Notes under the pieces: generated by a model
What the model saw: only the letters and a program-made list of their open reading frames with translations
Database searches by the model: none
What the model was told of the DNA's origin: nothing
In this document: positions 54,604-63,390 of the stretch, in pieces
Numbering within the stretch: position 1 is the first letter of the stretch
Layout of the letters: every line of letters begins with the position of its first letter
Position numbers and translations under genes: made by a program
Assembly (NCBI RefSeq): GCF_016757755.1
Contig: NZ_CP068437.1
Coordinates: 4,340,001-4,404,000, forward strand
Reading direction: 5' to 3'
From: Shewanella sp. KX20019
Lineage (GTDB): Bacteria > Pseudomonadota > Gammaproteobacteria > Enterobacterales > Shewanellaceae
Length of the DNA: 64,000 nt

Positions 54604-55155
54604 ATGTCTAAACAGGGATTATATGGCCCAATAAGCGATGATGTTTGGCAAGCAGCCAGCAAAATCAAACTACTTATTTGCGATGTCGACGGCGTGTTTT
54701 CCGATGGCCTAGTTTATATGAGCAACTCAGGCGAAGAGCTCAAAACATTCCACACCCGCGATGGTTACGGCGTGCGTTCAGTGCTTTCAAGCGGTATCAA
54801 TGTGGCCATCATTACCGGCCGTAAATCGCAAATTGTCGAAGATAGAATGACCGCGCTCGGCGTCACCCATATCTACCAAGGCGTAGATAATAAGCTGGCC
54901 CCCTATAATGAGCTGTTAGCACTTTACAATGTCAGCCCAAGCGAGGTTGCCTATATCGGTGATGATATGGTTGATCTTCCCGTAATGAAAGAGGTAGGTT
55001 TATCGGTTTGTGTCGCCGATGGTCACCCCTATGTTAAGCAGCATGCTTTGATGACAACCCACATTAAAGGGGGTCACGGCGCCCTTCGAGAGCTCACAGA
55101 TTTACTGTTGCTTAGCCAAGGTAAGTTTGAGTCTGCTCACGGGATGAGCATATGA
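54604..55155 (+). CDS. kdsC: KDO-8-phosphate phosphatase
   Basis: 183-aa HAD-superfamily phosphatase without a cap domain. Motif I LICDVDGVFSDG, motif II IITGRKS, motif III around NKLAPYNEL, motif IV YIGDDMVDLP. It releases KDO for lipid A core synthesis. It overlaps lptC by 4 nt (ATGA). Confidence 0.96.
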   Translation: MSKQGLYGPISDDVWQAASKIKLLICDVDGVFSDGLVYMSNSGEELKTFHTRDGYGVRSVLSSGINVAIITGRKSQIVEDRMTALGVTHIYQGVDNKLAPYNELLALYNVSPSEVAYIGDDMVDLPVMKEVGLSVCVADGHPYVKQHALMTTHIKGGHGALRELTDLLLLSQGKFESAHGMSI

Positions 55156-55709
55156 ATCGCGTCACGCTAGCGATTATTGCTTTATTTGGTACAGCCCTTA
55201 TCCTTTATTGGCAAGTGCAGTCCAAGAAAAGCGATCCAACGTTAGACATTGATGTAAGCGAACGCCCTAACTATATCATCAACGACCTGCGCAGCACTGA
55301 ATACAATGAAGCGGGCCTAGTTAATAGTAAGGTCACCGCCAAGCACATGGAACACTTTGAAGAAGCCAGTATGACCTACTTCACCGATCCTGTTTATTTG
55401 ATCTACCCTGATGATGGTCAAGCCCAGTGGCGATTAAGAGCGACCAAGGGTAGTCATAATAATTTAACCGGCAAGGTCTCATTGGAAAACAATGTTATTA
55501 TCGACTCTATTAGCCCAGAGGAGCCGATCCAAACATTGTCGACCTCCTATTTAGAACTTGATCTCAATACGATGATAATGACCTCTGATGAAATCATTCA
55601 CGTTACTGGCAATGAATTTGTGATCCAGGGGACTGGCCTTTATGCTGATCTGAATGCCCAAAGTGTAAAGTTACTCAGTGAAGTCGAAGGGATCTACGAT
55701 GCTAAATAA
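55152..55709 (+). CDS. lptC: LptC, LPS transport bridge protein
   Basis: 185-aa bitopic protein: one N-terminal helix (VTLAIIALFGTALILYWQV) and a periplasmic beta-jellyroll with YNEAGLVNSKVTAKHMEHF and WRLRATKGS. It passes LPS from LptB2FG to LptA. Confidence 0.94.
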   Translation: MNRVTLAIIALFGTALILYWQVQSKKSDPTLDIDVSERPNYIINDLRSTEYNEAGLVNSKVTAKHMEHFEEASMTYFTDPVYLIYPDDGQAQWRLRATKGSHNNLTGKVSLENNVIIDSISPEEPIQTLSTSYLELDLNTMIMTSDEIIHVTGNEFVIQGTGLYADLNAQSVKLLSEVEGIYDAK

Positions 55710-55767
55710 GCACTTAAAAAACATACTCACTCATGCTAGCAACCCAATAGCGGAGTAGAAGGACGTT

Positions 55768-56316
55768 ATGAAATACAACCAAACAATACTTGCAGGTCTA
55801 TTGTGCCTACTCAGCGTTAGTAGCTATGCTGCAGTCGATGACTTAAAGCAGAAGGTCGAAATTGCCGCTGCTCGCCAAGAAGCTGATATCAAAAACAATC
55901 AAGTGATCTTTTTTGGTCCGGTAGAAGTCACTCAAGGTTCAATTAAAATGAACGCTGATGAATTACGGGTTTTCTCCAAAGAGGCGGGCTCAGGCAAAAC
56001 GCTCGTGGCAACAGGTAACCCTGCAACTTATACTCAAATAATGGAAGATGGCCGCCCTGCGACAGCAAGTGCCAAAGAGATCCGCTATGAGTTGGCAACC
56101 AGAACACTAACCTTATTAGGTAACGCCACATTGGAGCAAGAGGGTAGCCAAGTCACCGGCAATCGCATTAAATACAATATTGGACTACAGCAATTAGTCG
56201 CAGAAAGTACCGGTCAAGGTGATGATCGCGTCATCACTATCATCCAACCAGAAGCTTATCAAGAAGAGACTCCTGAAACGCCAGTCGAGCCCATTGAAAA
56301 GCAGGAGCAGCAATGA
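55768..56316 (+). CDS. lptA: LptA, periplasmic LPS transport protein
   Basis: 182-aa exported protein, signal peptide ending VSSYA. OstA-like jellyroll: NQVIFFGPVEVTQGSIKMNADELRVF and GNATLEQEGSQVTGNRIKYN. The acidic tail ends KQEQQ. SD AAGGACG. It overlaps lptB by 4 nt. Confidence 0.94.
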   Translation: MKYNQTILAGLLCLLSVSSYAAVDDLKQKVEIAAARQEADIKNNQVIFFGPVEVTQGSIKMNADELRVFSKEAGSGKTLVATGNPATYTQIMEDGRPATASAKEIRYELATRTLTLLGNATLEQEGSQVTGNRIKYNIGLQQLVAESTGQGDDRVITIIQPEAYQEETPETPVEPIEKQEQQ

Positions 56317-57044
56317 TCCAAAAAACGCTGACCGCCCGCAACTTAGCAAAAAGCTATAAGAGCCGAGCCGTTGTTCAAGATGTGAGCTTAACGGTAAAAA
56401 CAGGACAAATTGTTGGGCTATTAGGTCCAAACGGTGCAGGAAAAACCACAACGTTTTATATGGTTGTTGGTTTGGTACAGAGTGACAAGGGGCAAATCTT
56501 TATCGATGATGATGATTTAACCTTAGATCCAATGCACCTTCGAGCACGTAAAGGCATTGGCTACTTGCCACAAGAAGCCAGCATTTTTAGAAAGCTCTCA
56601 GTGCGTGACAACATCATGGCGGTACTACAGACTCGCAGTGATATTGATAACGAGCAGCGTGAAGAGCAGCTGGAAAACCTTCTCGAAGAGTTTCATATCA
56701 CCCATATCCGTGATAGCCAAGGTATGGCGTTATCAGGGGGTGAACGACGCAGAGTTGAAATAGCACGGGCATTGGCAGCAAATCCAAAATTTATTCTACT
56801 TGATGAACCTTTTGCCGGGGTTGATCCAATATCGGTTATCGATATTAAAAAGATTATTGAGCAGTTAAAAAGCCGCGGGCTAGGCGTGTTGATAACCGAT
56901 CACAATGTCCGTGAAACATTGGACGTTTGTGAGCATGCTTATATCGTAAGTCACGGAAATCTAATTGCAGAAGGCACGCCTGCCGAAATCTTAGACAATC
57001 AGCAAGTTCGAGCTGTGTACTTAGGTGAACAATTCAGGCTATAG
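56313..57044 (+). CDS. lptB: LptB, LPS export ATPase
   Basis: 243-aa ABC ATPase of LptB2FG: Walker A GPNGAGKTTTFYM, Q-loop YLPQEAS, signature LSGGERRRVEIARAL, Walker B FILLDEPFAGVDP, H-loop ITDHNV. Last gene of the kds-lpt unit; rpoN follows after 137 bp. Confidence 0.97.
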   Translation: MIQKTLTARNLAKSYKSRAVVQDVSLTVKTGQIVGLLGPNGAGKTTTFYMVVGLVQSDKGQIFIDDDDLTLDPMHLRARKGIGYLPQEASIFRKLSVRDNIMAVLQTRSDIDNEQREEQLENLLEEFHITHIRDSQGMALSGGERRRVEIARALAANPKFILLDEPFAGVDPISVIDIKKIIEQLKSRGLGVLITDHNVRETLDVCEHAYIVSHGNLIAEGTPAEILDNQQVRAVYLGEQFRL

Positions 57045-57181
57045 TTAATCCACAGTATGAGCATTGAATTGTGTAGCACTAATAAAGTATGTTAATACAA
57101 TCAAAGTGTTGAGCCTTTAAACTCTCTTCTTCAAGTCAACGAGCTTCAACGTTTAATTACAGTGTAGGGAATAGCGGTAAG

Positions 57182-58693
57182 ATGAAAGCGTCACTCCAGC
57201 TCAAAATGGGTCAGCAGCTCACCATGACTCCACAGTTACAGCAGGCTATTCGCCTGCTACAACTGTCCTCTTTGGAGCTGCAACAAGAGATCCAGCAAGC
57301 ATTAGAATCTAATCCACTGCTTGAATTAGATGAAGAGCAATCCGACGGCGAACCTGTCAGTAACGAAGATAGAACCACGACCGATTCTGACAGCTATTCA
57401 GAGTCTGATGGCGACAACGACTACAGTGCTAGCGCTGATGTTGACCCACAACAAGATAGTGCCGCGGTAGATACCTCAGATGCATTAACGCAAGATTCGA
57501 TGCCAGATGAACTGCCAATGGATACCACTTGGGATGAAGTCTATACCGTTTCTTCCAACTCCAGCTCAGGTGGCATGCGTGATGATGACATGCCCTTTCA
57601 AGGTGAAACCACTGAAGGTTTGTACGAACACCTTGAATGGCAGAAAAATTTAACGCCCTTCTCTGACAATGACCTGGCGATTGCCACCGCGATTATTGAT
57701 GCCGTCGACGAACGTGGTTATTTGACTCAGAATTGTGACGACATTCTTGAAGCGATGGGCGATCCAGAGATCGAGCTAGATGAAGTGGAAGCCGTGCTCA
57801 AACGCGTGCAACATTTTGACCCTATCGGTGTTGCAGCAAGAGATCTAAGTGAATGTCTACTAATCCAATTGGCTCAATATGCCGAAACAACCCCGCACAT
57901 AGATAATGCTCGCCTGCTCATTAAAGATTACTTAGATTTGATTGCCGGACGCGACTTTAGGCAATTGATGCGTAAGACCAAGCTCAAAGAGGATGATCTG
58001 CGCGACGCTATCAGCCTTATTCAAACCTTGAACCCAAGGCCGGGTCTGGCGGTGACGCGTAGTAAAGATGAATATGTCATCCCCGACGTTTCAGTGGCGA
58101 AAAAGAAAGGCCGCTGGGTGGTGGAATTAAACCCCGACTACATGCCAAAAATCAACGTCAATCAGCATTATGCTTCGATGGCTCGCAGTACCAAAAGCCA
58201 AGCCGATGGCCAATTTATTCGTGGTCATCTACAAGAAGCTAAATGGTTTATTAAAAGCATTGAAAGTCGCAATGAAACTCTGCTTAAAGTCTCTAACTGT
58301 ATTGTAAAGTTCCAGCAGGGCTTTTTTGAATATGGTGAAGAAGCCATGAAGCCTATGGTACTCAACGACATTGCCGAAGCCGTAGAGATGCATGAGTCGA
58401 CAATTTCAAGGGTGACCACGCAAAAGTATATGCATACCCCTAGAGGTATTTTCGAATTAAAGTATTTCTTCTCAAGTCATGTTGGCACAGATGACGGTGG
58501 AGAGTGCTCATCAACAGCAATTAGAGCGTTTATTAAGAAGTTAGTCGCAGCTGAAAACCAAAAGAAACCATTAAGCGACAGCAAAATGGCGCAGCTTTTG
58601 GCAGAACAAGGGATTAAAGTTGCTCGACGTACTATCGCGAAATACCGCGAAGCAATGCTAATTCCGCCCTCAAACCAACGCAAGAGTTTATAA
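57182..58693 (+). CDS. rpoN: RNA polymerase sigma-54 factor RpoN
   Basis: 503-aa sigma-54. Region I starts MKASLQLKMGQQLTMTPQLQ, region II is a long acidic stretch (about residues 55-125), the core-binding region follows, and the C-terminal RpoN box is ARRTIAKYRE, which reads the -24 element. Followed by hpf, ptsN, rapZ and npr, the classical arrangement. It would transcribe the PspC operon predicted at 9.6 kb. Confidence 0.97.
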   Translation: MKASLQLKMGQQLTMTPQLQQAIRLLQLSSLELQQEIQQALESNPLLELDEEQSDGEPVSNEDRTTTDSDSYSESDGDNDYSASADVDPQQDSAAVDTSDALTQDSMPDELPMDTTWDEVYTVSSNSSSGGMRDDDMPFQGETTEGLYEHLEWQKNLTPFSDNDLAIATAIIDAVDERGYLTQNCDDILEAMGDPEIELDEVEAVLKRVQHFDPIGVAARDLSECLLIQLAQYAETTPHIDNARLLIKDYLDLIAGRDFRQLMRKTKLKEDDLRDAISLIQTLNPRPGLAVTRSKDEYVIPDVSVAKKKGRWVVELNPDYMPKINVNQHYASMARSTKSQADGQFIRGHLQEAKWFIKSIESRNETLLKVSNCIVKFQQGFFEYGEEAMKPMVLNDIAEAVEMHESTISRVTTQKYMHTPRGIFELKYFFSSHVGTDDGGECSSTAIRAFIKKLVAAENQKKPLSDSKMAQLLAEQGIKVARRTIAKYREAMLIPPSNQRKSL

Positions 58694-58723
58694 CTCAAAT
58701 TAGGCACTTGGAGGAATCTTTCT

Positions 58724-59011
58724 ATGCAAATTAACCTTACTGGGCATCATGTTGAAATCACTGCGTCACTACGTAGTTATGTTGAAGAGAAATTTACAAA
58801 GCTTGAACGTCATTTCGATCAGATCAATAATGTGCACGTCATATTGAACGTTGAAAAAATGCAACAGATTGCCGAAGCTCGAATTCACCTAAAAAAAGGT
58901 GAAGTATTTGCCACTTCGGAACATGCGGACATGTACGCCGCAATAGACTCCCTGATCGATAAATTAGATCGTCAGGTTATTAAACACAAAGAGAAGCTGA
59001 CCAAACACTAA
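58724..59011 (+). CDS. hpf: Ribosome hibernation-promoting factor, short HPF
   Basis: 95-aa protein, MQINLTGHHVEITASLRSYV, with the conserved LNVEKMQQIAEARIHL and MYAAIDSLIDKLDRQV segments; the short length marks the gamma-type HPF that acts with RMF in 100S dimers. Strong SD GGAGG. 2 bp before ptsN. Confidence 0.95.
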   Translation: MQINLTGHHVEITASLRSYVEEKFTKLERHFDQINNVHVILNVEKMQQIAEARIHLKKGEVFATSEHADMYAAIDSLIDKLDRQVIKHKEKLTKH

Positions 59012-59013
59012 CG

Positions 59014-59457
59014 ATGGAATTACGCACCATCCTGCAGCCGGAATGCACTACCTGTGCCACACCGGGCAGTAAGAAAAAGGTACTGGAGTTAATCAGCGAT
59101 ATTGCCGCTGTCCAGTACCCAACCCTTTCTTCACAAGAGATTTTCGAAAGCCTGTTGGCTCGCGAAAAAATGGGTAGCACAGGTATAGGCAACGGTATTG
59201 CAATCCCTCACGGGAGATTGGCTAATATTGACCATCCACTGGGCATATTAATAAAATGTGAAACACCGATCTCTTTTGACTCGATAGATAAACAGCCGGT
59301 CGATATACTGTTTGCCCTATTGGTGCCTGCGGAGCAATGTAAACAACACTTAGCAACACTGTCTTCGATGGCAGAAAAACTCAACGACAAAGCGATCGTT
59401 AAGCAGCTAAGAAAAAGCAATAGTGAATCAGAGCTATATGACTTAATCACACAATAG
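59014..59457 (+). CDS. ptsN: Nitrogen PTS EIIA component PtsN
   Basis: 147-aa EIIA-Ntr. Phosphorylated His lies in GNGIAIPHGRL. It receives phosphate from NPr and regulates potassium and sigma-54-linked processes. Followed by a 253-bp gap, then rapZ. Confidence 0.95.
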   Translation: MELRTILQPECTTCATPGSKKKVLELISDIAAVQYPTLSSQEIFESLLAREKMGSTGIGNGIAIPHGRLANIDHPLGILIKCETPISFDSIDKQPVDILFALLVPAEQCKQHLATLSSMAEKLNDKAIVKQLRKSNSESELYDLITQ

Positions 59458-59460
59458 CTA

Positions 59461-59518
59461 ATATTTAGGTCCTTAAATAATCGATATATAATAGGGTTAT
59501 TTAAAGACCTAAGTATTT
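59461..59518. other. Long hairpin after ptsN
   Basis: Nearly perfect inverted repeat: ATATTTAGGTCCTTAAATAA (59461-59480) against TTATTTAAAGACCTAAGTATTT (59497-59518), 16-nt loop. It begins 3 bp after ptsN and touches REP-like copy C. No T-run; a transcript-stabilising or pausing role is possible. Confidence 0.5.
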
Positions 59519-59575
59519 ATACCCAAGCCACTTATCGACATGCTGAAAAGAGCATCTTCAAGTAGGATGGGTATA
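59518..59575. repeat. REP-like palindromic repeat, copy C
   Basis: Imperfect arms TATACCCAAGCCACTT (59518-59533) and AAGTAGGATGGGTATA (59560-59575). The right arm AGTAGGATGGG-TAT matches copy B; the centre differs. Located between ptsN and rapZ. Confidence 0.55.
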
Positions 59576-59710
59576 TTACAACAATATGAAATGTTCTTTC
59601 CAACTAGCCTAAGCTCTTGCTTTAAGCCGGAAAAAAGTTAATCTATACCATTGTACATCTCGTATACATCTATAACACATATATTCTAACTTTTATCAGG
59701 TATTCAAAAG

Positions 59711-60565
59711 ATGAAACTCGTTCTAGTCTCTGGTCGTTCAGGCTCAGGAAAATCAGTACTGCTAAGGATGCTAGAAGATCTCGGCTATTATTGCGTCGAT
59801 AACCTCCCCTTGCCAATGATGGGAACTCTGCTTGAGCAACTTTCGGGGAACTCAGAATTAGTCGCCATTAGTGTTGATATCCGCAACATGCCAGAGAAAG
59901 AGAATGAACTGACAAAACATTTAACCCACTTGCCTGAAGGGGTGGAGTTACTCAGTTTCTTTTTAAACTCTAGTGATGAAGTGCTACTCAAGCGCTATAA
60001 CGAGACCCGTCGCCTGCACCCTTTGTCTCATGCCAATATTTCATTGAAAGAAGCGATTCAGCTTGAAGGCCGCCAGCTTGAACCTCTGGCGAAAATAGTT
60101 GACCACTATATTGATACCTCAAATCTAAATATTTATGATCTCAACGACCAAGTTCGTGAAATTTTATTGGGCAATATAAATAAAGAACTGATGATTAAGT
60201 TTGAATCTTTTGGCTTTAAACATGGTATGCCAACAGAAGCCGACTTTATGTTTGATGTTCGATTTTTGCCAAACCCACATTGGGAACCAGAGCTTCGGCC
60301 CATGACTGGGCTTGATAAGCCAGTACAGGAGTTTTTAAACCTACACCCTCTGGTGAATAAGTTTATCTGGCAAATTGAGAACTTACTCGAAACTTGGTTA
60401 CCTGATTTAGAGCGTAACAACCGTAGTTACCTCACCATTGCCATTGGCTGTACCGGTGGTCAACATCGCTCTGTTTATGTCACCGAACGGCTCGCTGAAC
60501 ACTTCAAAAAAGGCCGCCATAAAGTTACCGCCAGCCACCGCGAGTTAAAAAATGCCAACGATTGA
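59711..60565 (+). CDS. rapZ: RNase adapter protein RapZ
   Basis: 284-aa protein: N-terminal Walker A GRSGSGKSVLLRML, Walker B-like YCVDNLPLPMMG, and C-terminal GCTGGQHRSVYVTERLAEH, which senses glucosamine-6-phosphate and binds sRNA. It targets GlmZ to RNase E in enterobacteria. It overlaps npr by 14 nt. Confidence 0.96.
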   Translation: MKLVLVSGRSGSGKSVLLRMLEDLGYYCVDNLPLPMMGTLLEQLSGNSELVAISVDIRNMPEKENELTKHLTHLPEGVELLSFFLNSSDEVLLKRYNETRRLHPLSHANISLKEAIQLEGRQLEPLAKIVDHYIDTSNLNIYDLNDQVREILLGNINKELMIKFESFGFKHGMPTEADFMFDVRFLPNPHWEPELRPMTGLDKPVQEFLNLHPLVNKFIWQIENLLETWLPDLERNNRSYLTIAIGCTGGQHRSVYVTERLAEHFKKGRHKVTASHRELKNAND

Positions 60566-60827
60566 ACGGCAAGTTACCATTTGTAATAAACTCGGACTGC
60601 ATGCTAGAGCGGCGACAAAGTTGGTGGTTCTGGCGTCAGAATTTGATGCTGAAATCACTATTGTTCAAGGTGAAAAACAAGCTTCAGCGGTAAGTGTACT
60701 AGGCTTACTAATGTTAGAAACTGGGATCGGTAAATCGATACAGCTTCTCGCCAATGGCCCTGATGCTGAGGCAGCGTTAGATGCCATATGTCATTTGATT
60801 AATACAAAATTCGACGAAGACAGCTAG
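60552..60827 (+). CDS. ptsO: Nitrogen PTS phosphocarrier protein NPr
   Basis: 91-aa HPr-like carrier: phosphorylated His in NKLGLHARAATKLV and the Ser-46-like region SAVSVLGLLMLE. It transfers phosphate from EI-Ntr to PtsN. Coupled to rapZ. Confidence 0.94.
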   Translation: MPTIERQVTICNKLGLHARAATKLVVLASEFDAEITIVQGEKQASAVSVLGLLMLETGIGKSIQLLANGPDAEAALDAICHLINTKFDEDS

Positions 60828-60913
60828 TCCATAAATTCGATATAATAATTGTTCTTTATCCCCCTTTACTTACGTTATGATAACCGCCTTTTAAACGACC
60901 CTGTGAGGGATCC

Positions 60914-62278
60914 ATGCCGATTGAAGTCTTAGACAACGAAACATCAGACCAGCGCCTCAATCAGCTAAATAAAGCGTTAGGTAGCGGCATGTTTGTTCAT
61001 GTCCGCAATATGTTGCAGGACATGGCTGCCACCGATATCGCCTTTATTCTTGAATCTTCACCGCCCCGTACTCGCCAAGTCCTCTGGCAGCTGATTGACC
61101 AAGAGCATACCGGTGAAATTCTCGATGAATTAGGCGAAGAGCTGAAAGACAGCCTTATTCGCCAAATGAGCCCTGAGCGTGTTGCAAAAGCCGCCGAAAG
61201 CATGGACACGGATGACCTAGCTTATATTCTTAGAAGCTTACCAGACAGCGTCTTTAATGAAGTGCTGCAGTCGATGAGTACCCAAGATCGAGTGAGGGTA
61301 GAACAGGCACTGTCTTATCCCGATGATACTGCTGGCAGTATCATGAACACCGATACCGTCACCTTAAGACCTGACGTCAATATCGATGTGATATTGCGTT
61401 ACTTGAGAATTCGTGGCGAACTCCCCCCAGCAACCGATATGCTGTATGTGGTCGATAAACATGACCGGGTACTCGGCGGTGTGCGTATTGCCGATCTACT
61501 CACCTGTAATCCAGATTCATCGATTCGGGATATCATGGCCGCTGATGTCGAGCCTATCCCAGTTGGTATGTCCGACAGTGAGGTAGCTCAACTGTTTGAA
61601 CGTCATGACTGGGTTTCTGCGCCTGTTATTGATGATGACAACAAACTGCTTGGCCGTATTACCATTGATGATGTAGTCGATGTTATTCGAGAAGATGCCG
61701 AGCATTCGATGATGGGTATGGCGGGTATGGACGATGATACCGATACCTTTGGCCCAGTACTTAAAAGTACCTTTCGTCGTTCACTCTGGTTAACCGTCAA
61801 CTTGTTTGCTGCGCTACTCGCCGCATCGGTCAGTAATATGTTCGAAGGCACATTAGAGCAGTTCGCCACGATTGCCATTTTGATGACGATTGTCCCCAGC
61901 ATGGGCGGTGTTGCAGGTAATCAAACCTTAGCGCTGGTTATTCGTGGTATCGCCTTAGGCCAAATTGGTCAAAGTAACTCGAGATGGCTTATCGGCAAAG
62001 AGCTCGCCATTGGCTTTCTAAACGGCTTGCTATGGTCCATTCTAGTATTTGCCGCAGTGTGGGCTTGGAAAGGTGACATTACCTTAGGGGCAACGATTGG
62101 CGGGGCCATGCTGATTAATATGACCGTCGCGGGTCTTGCTGGCGCAAGTATTCCACTTATCCTCAAAAAGATGAATATCGACCCGGCACTCGCTGGTGGT
62201 ATGGTATTAACCACGGTGACTGACGTTATCGGCTTATTTGCCTTCTTAGGGCTAGCAACCGTGTTCTTGATAAACTAG
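60914..62278 (+). CDS. mgtE: Magnesium transporter MgtE
   Basis: 454-aa channel: N-terminal superhelical domain (about 1-130), two CBS domains (about 135-260, IRDIMAADVEPIPV) and five membrane helices from about residue 285 (NLFAALLAASVSNMFEG, MGGVAGNQTLALVIRGIALG). SD GAGGGATCC. Last gene of the plus-strand run. Confidence 0.95.
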   Translation: MPIEVLDNETSDQRLNQLNKALGSGMFVHVRNMLQDMAATDIAFILESSPPRTRQVLWQLIDQEHTGEILDELGEELKDSLIRQMSPERVAKAAESMDTDDLAYILRSLPDSVFNEVLQSMSTQDRVRVEQALSYPDDTAGSIMNTDTVTLRPDVNIDVILRYLRIRGELPPATDMLYVVDKHDRVLGGVRIADLLTCNPDSSIRDIMAADVEPIPVGMSDSEVAQLFERHDWVSAPVIDDDNKLLGRITIDDVVDVIREDAEHSMMGMAGMDDDTDTFGPVLKSTFRRSLWLTVNLFAALLAASVSNMFEGTLEQFATIAILMTIVPSMGGVAGNQTLALVIRGIALGQIGQSNSRWLIGKELAIGFLNGLLWSILVFAAVWAWKGDITLGATIGGAMLINMTVAGLAGASIPLILKKMNIDPALAGGMVLTTVTDVIGLFAFLGLATVFLIN

Positions 62279-62303
62279 CGTGACAAAAAGTCGATTAACA
62301 CAG

Positions 62304-62342
62304 AAGACCGCCGACGAGCATAACTAGCAGGCGGTCTTTTTG
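62304..62342 (+). terminator. Terminator of mgtE
   Basis: Nine-base-pair stem AAGACCGCC/GGCGGTCTT (62304-62312/62330-62338) with a 17-nt loop, then TTTTTG. It lies between the convergent mgtE and modA. Confidence 0.88.
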
Positions 62343-62362
62343 TATTCATTACCTCGCTGTAT

Positions 62363-63151
62363 TTATCGTTTCAACGGTGCCTTAAAGCCATAGCCTGCTA
62401 AAATTGACTGGCCCTTTTCCGATAATACAAACATCGCTAGCTTCCAAGCATCGGGTTGTGCCGCCTTTAACACCACCAGGCCATAATCGGCACCGACTGC
62501 AAGCTCATTAGGGAGTTGCACTACCTGCAAACTAGGCACCTCTTTCTGTGCCAGCACAGCATTAGTGCAGTAGGTGAGAAAAATATCAGCACGATTATTC
62601 TCCATCACCCAGCCATAGGTATTACGCCCCCTCGGAGCCTTGGCACTCGTCTCTCCGCCTGTTAGTTGTAATGCTTTATGCTCTAATGTGCTCTTAGCGC
62701 CAACCACAACAGCCTCAGCCTTGGCAAAAACTTTCCACGCATAGTCACCAGACGGATCGGCTTTAGGTGTCGACGTGCCAAGGCGAATATCACTATTGAG
62801 CATCTGTTGCAATAAGTCATCATTGAGTTCAATGCTAGCTTGCGTTAACGCGCACATTTGATTTTGTGCAAACATCACCACACTTTCTGCTAGTTCATTG
62901 TGTTGTAATGTTTGCGGGTGTTTAATATTGGCAGAAGCAAACACATCAACAACCTCTCCTTTTTCAATACGTTTTCGAAGCAAGCCAGAAGGAGCAAAAT
63001 CAGTATTAACAGCCTGCTTAGATTCCAGTTGATAAGCAGCAACAATATCCGACATGGCATTTTTTAAACTCCCCGCTGCACGCATCTCAATCGGTGTAGC
63101 CGCGGCCGTCAGTGGCAGTATCAATAACGACGCTGCGATCCATTTCTTCAT
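62363..63151 (-). CDS. modA: Molybdate ABC transporter substrate-binding protein
   Basis: 262-aa periplasmic binding protein with a signal peptide (ILPLTAAATP). Ligand segments AAGSLKNAMSDIV, FAPSGLLRKRIEKGE, LGTSTPKADPSGDYAWKVF and NRADIFLTYC are those of the ModA family. No modB or modC is adjacent, so it is either an orphan or serves a transporter encoded elsewhere; another oxyanion is possible. ATG 63151, 8 nt from GGA, is preferred to one 12 bp upstream. Confidence 0.85.
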   Translation of the reverse strand: MKKWIAASLLILPLTAAATPIEMRAAGSLKNAMSDIVAAYQLESKQAVNTDFAPSGLLRKRIEKGEVVDVFASANIKHPQTLQHNELAESVVMFAQNQMCALTQASIELNDDLLQQMLNSDIRLGTSTPKADPSGDYAWKVFAKAEAVVVGAKSTLEHKALQLTGGETSAKAPRGRNTYGWVMENNRADIFLTYCTNAVLAQKEVPSLQVVQLPNELAVGADYGLVVLKAAQPDAWKLAMFVLSEKGQSILAGYGFKAPLKR

Positions 63152-63345
63152 GATGATTTCCATAGTAAGTGCTAAAAGTACAATCGATTTAGCCGATCAA
63201 AGAGCATTTACGCTTAAAAAACAACAAGCAATACTGAGGCTGCAGTACCTGCTTTAAAACTATTGAAACGGATCACCTAGAAAGCAACTTCGCCAGACAA
63301 AAAGTCGCAGTGAGTCGTAAGAAATCTAACGTATTCAAGCCAAAA

Positions 63346-63368
63346 AAAACCACCTGTTCGGTGGTTTT
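63346..63368 (-). terminator. Terminator of the OmpA-family gene
   Basis: Nine-base-pair stem AAAACCACC/GGTGGTTTT, 5-nt loop, followed on the minus strand by eight T. Confidence 0.9.
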
Positions 63369-63390
63369 CTATCTAAAATTAAAACTGTGT

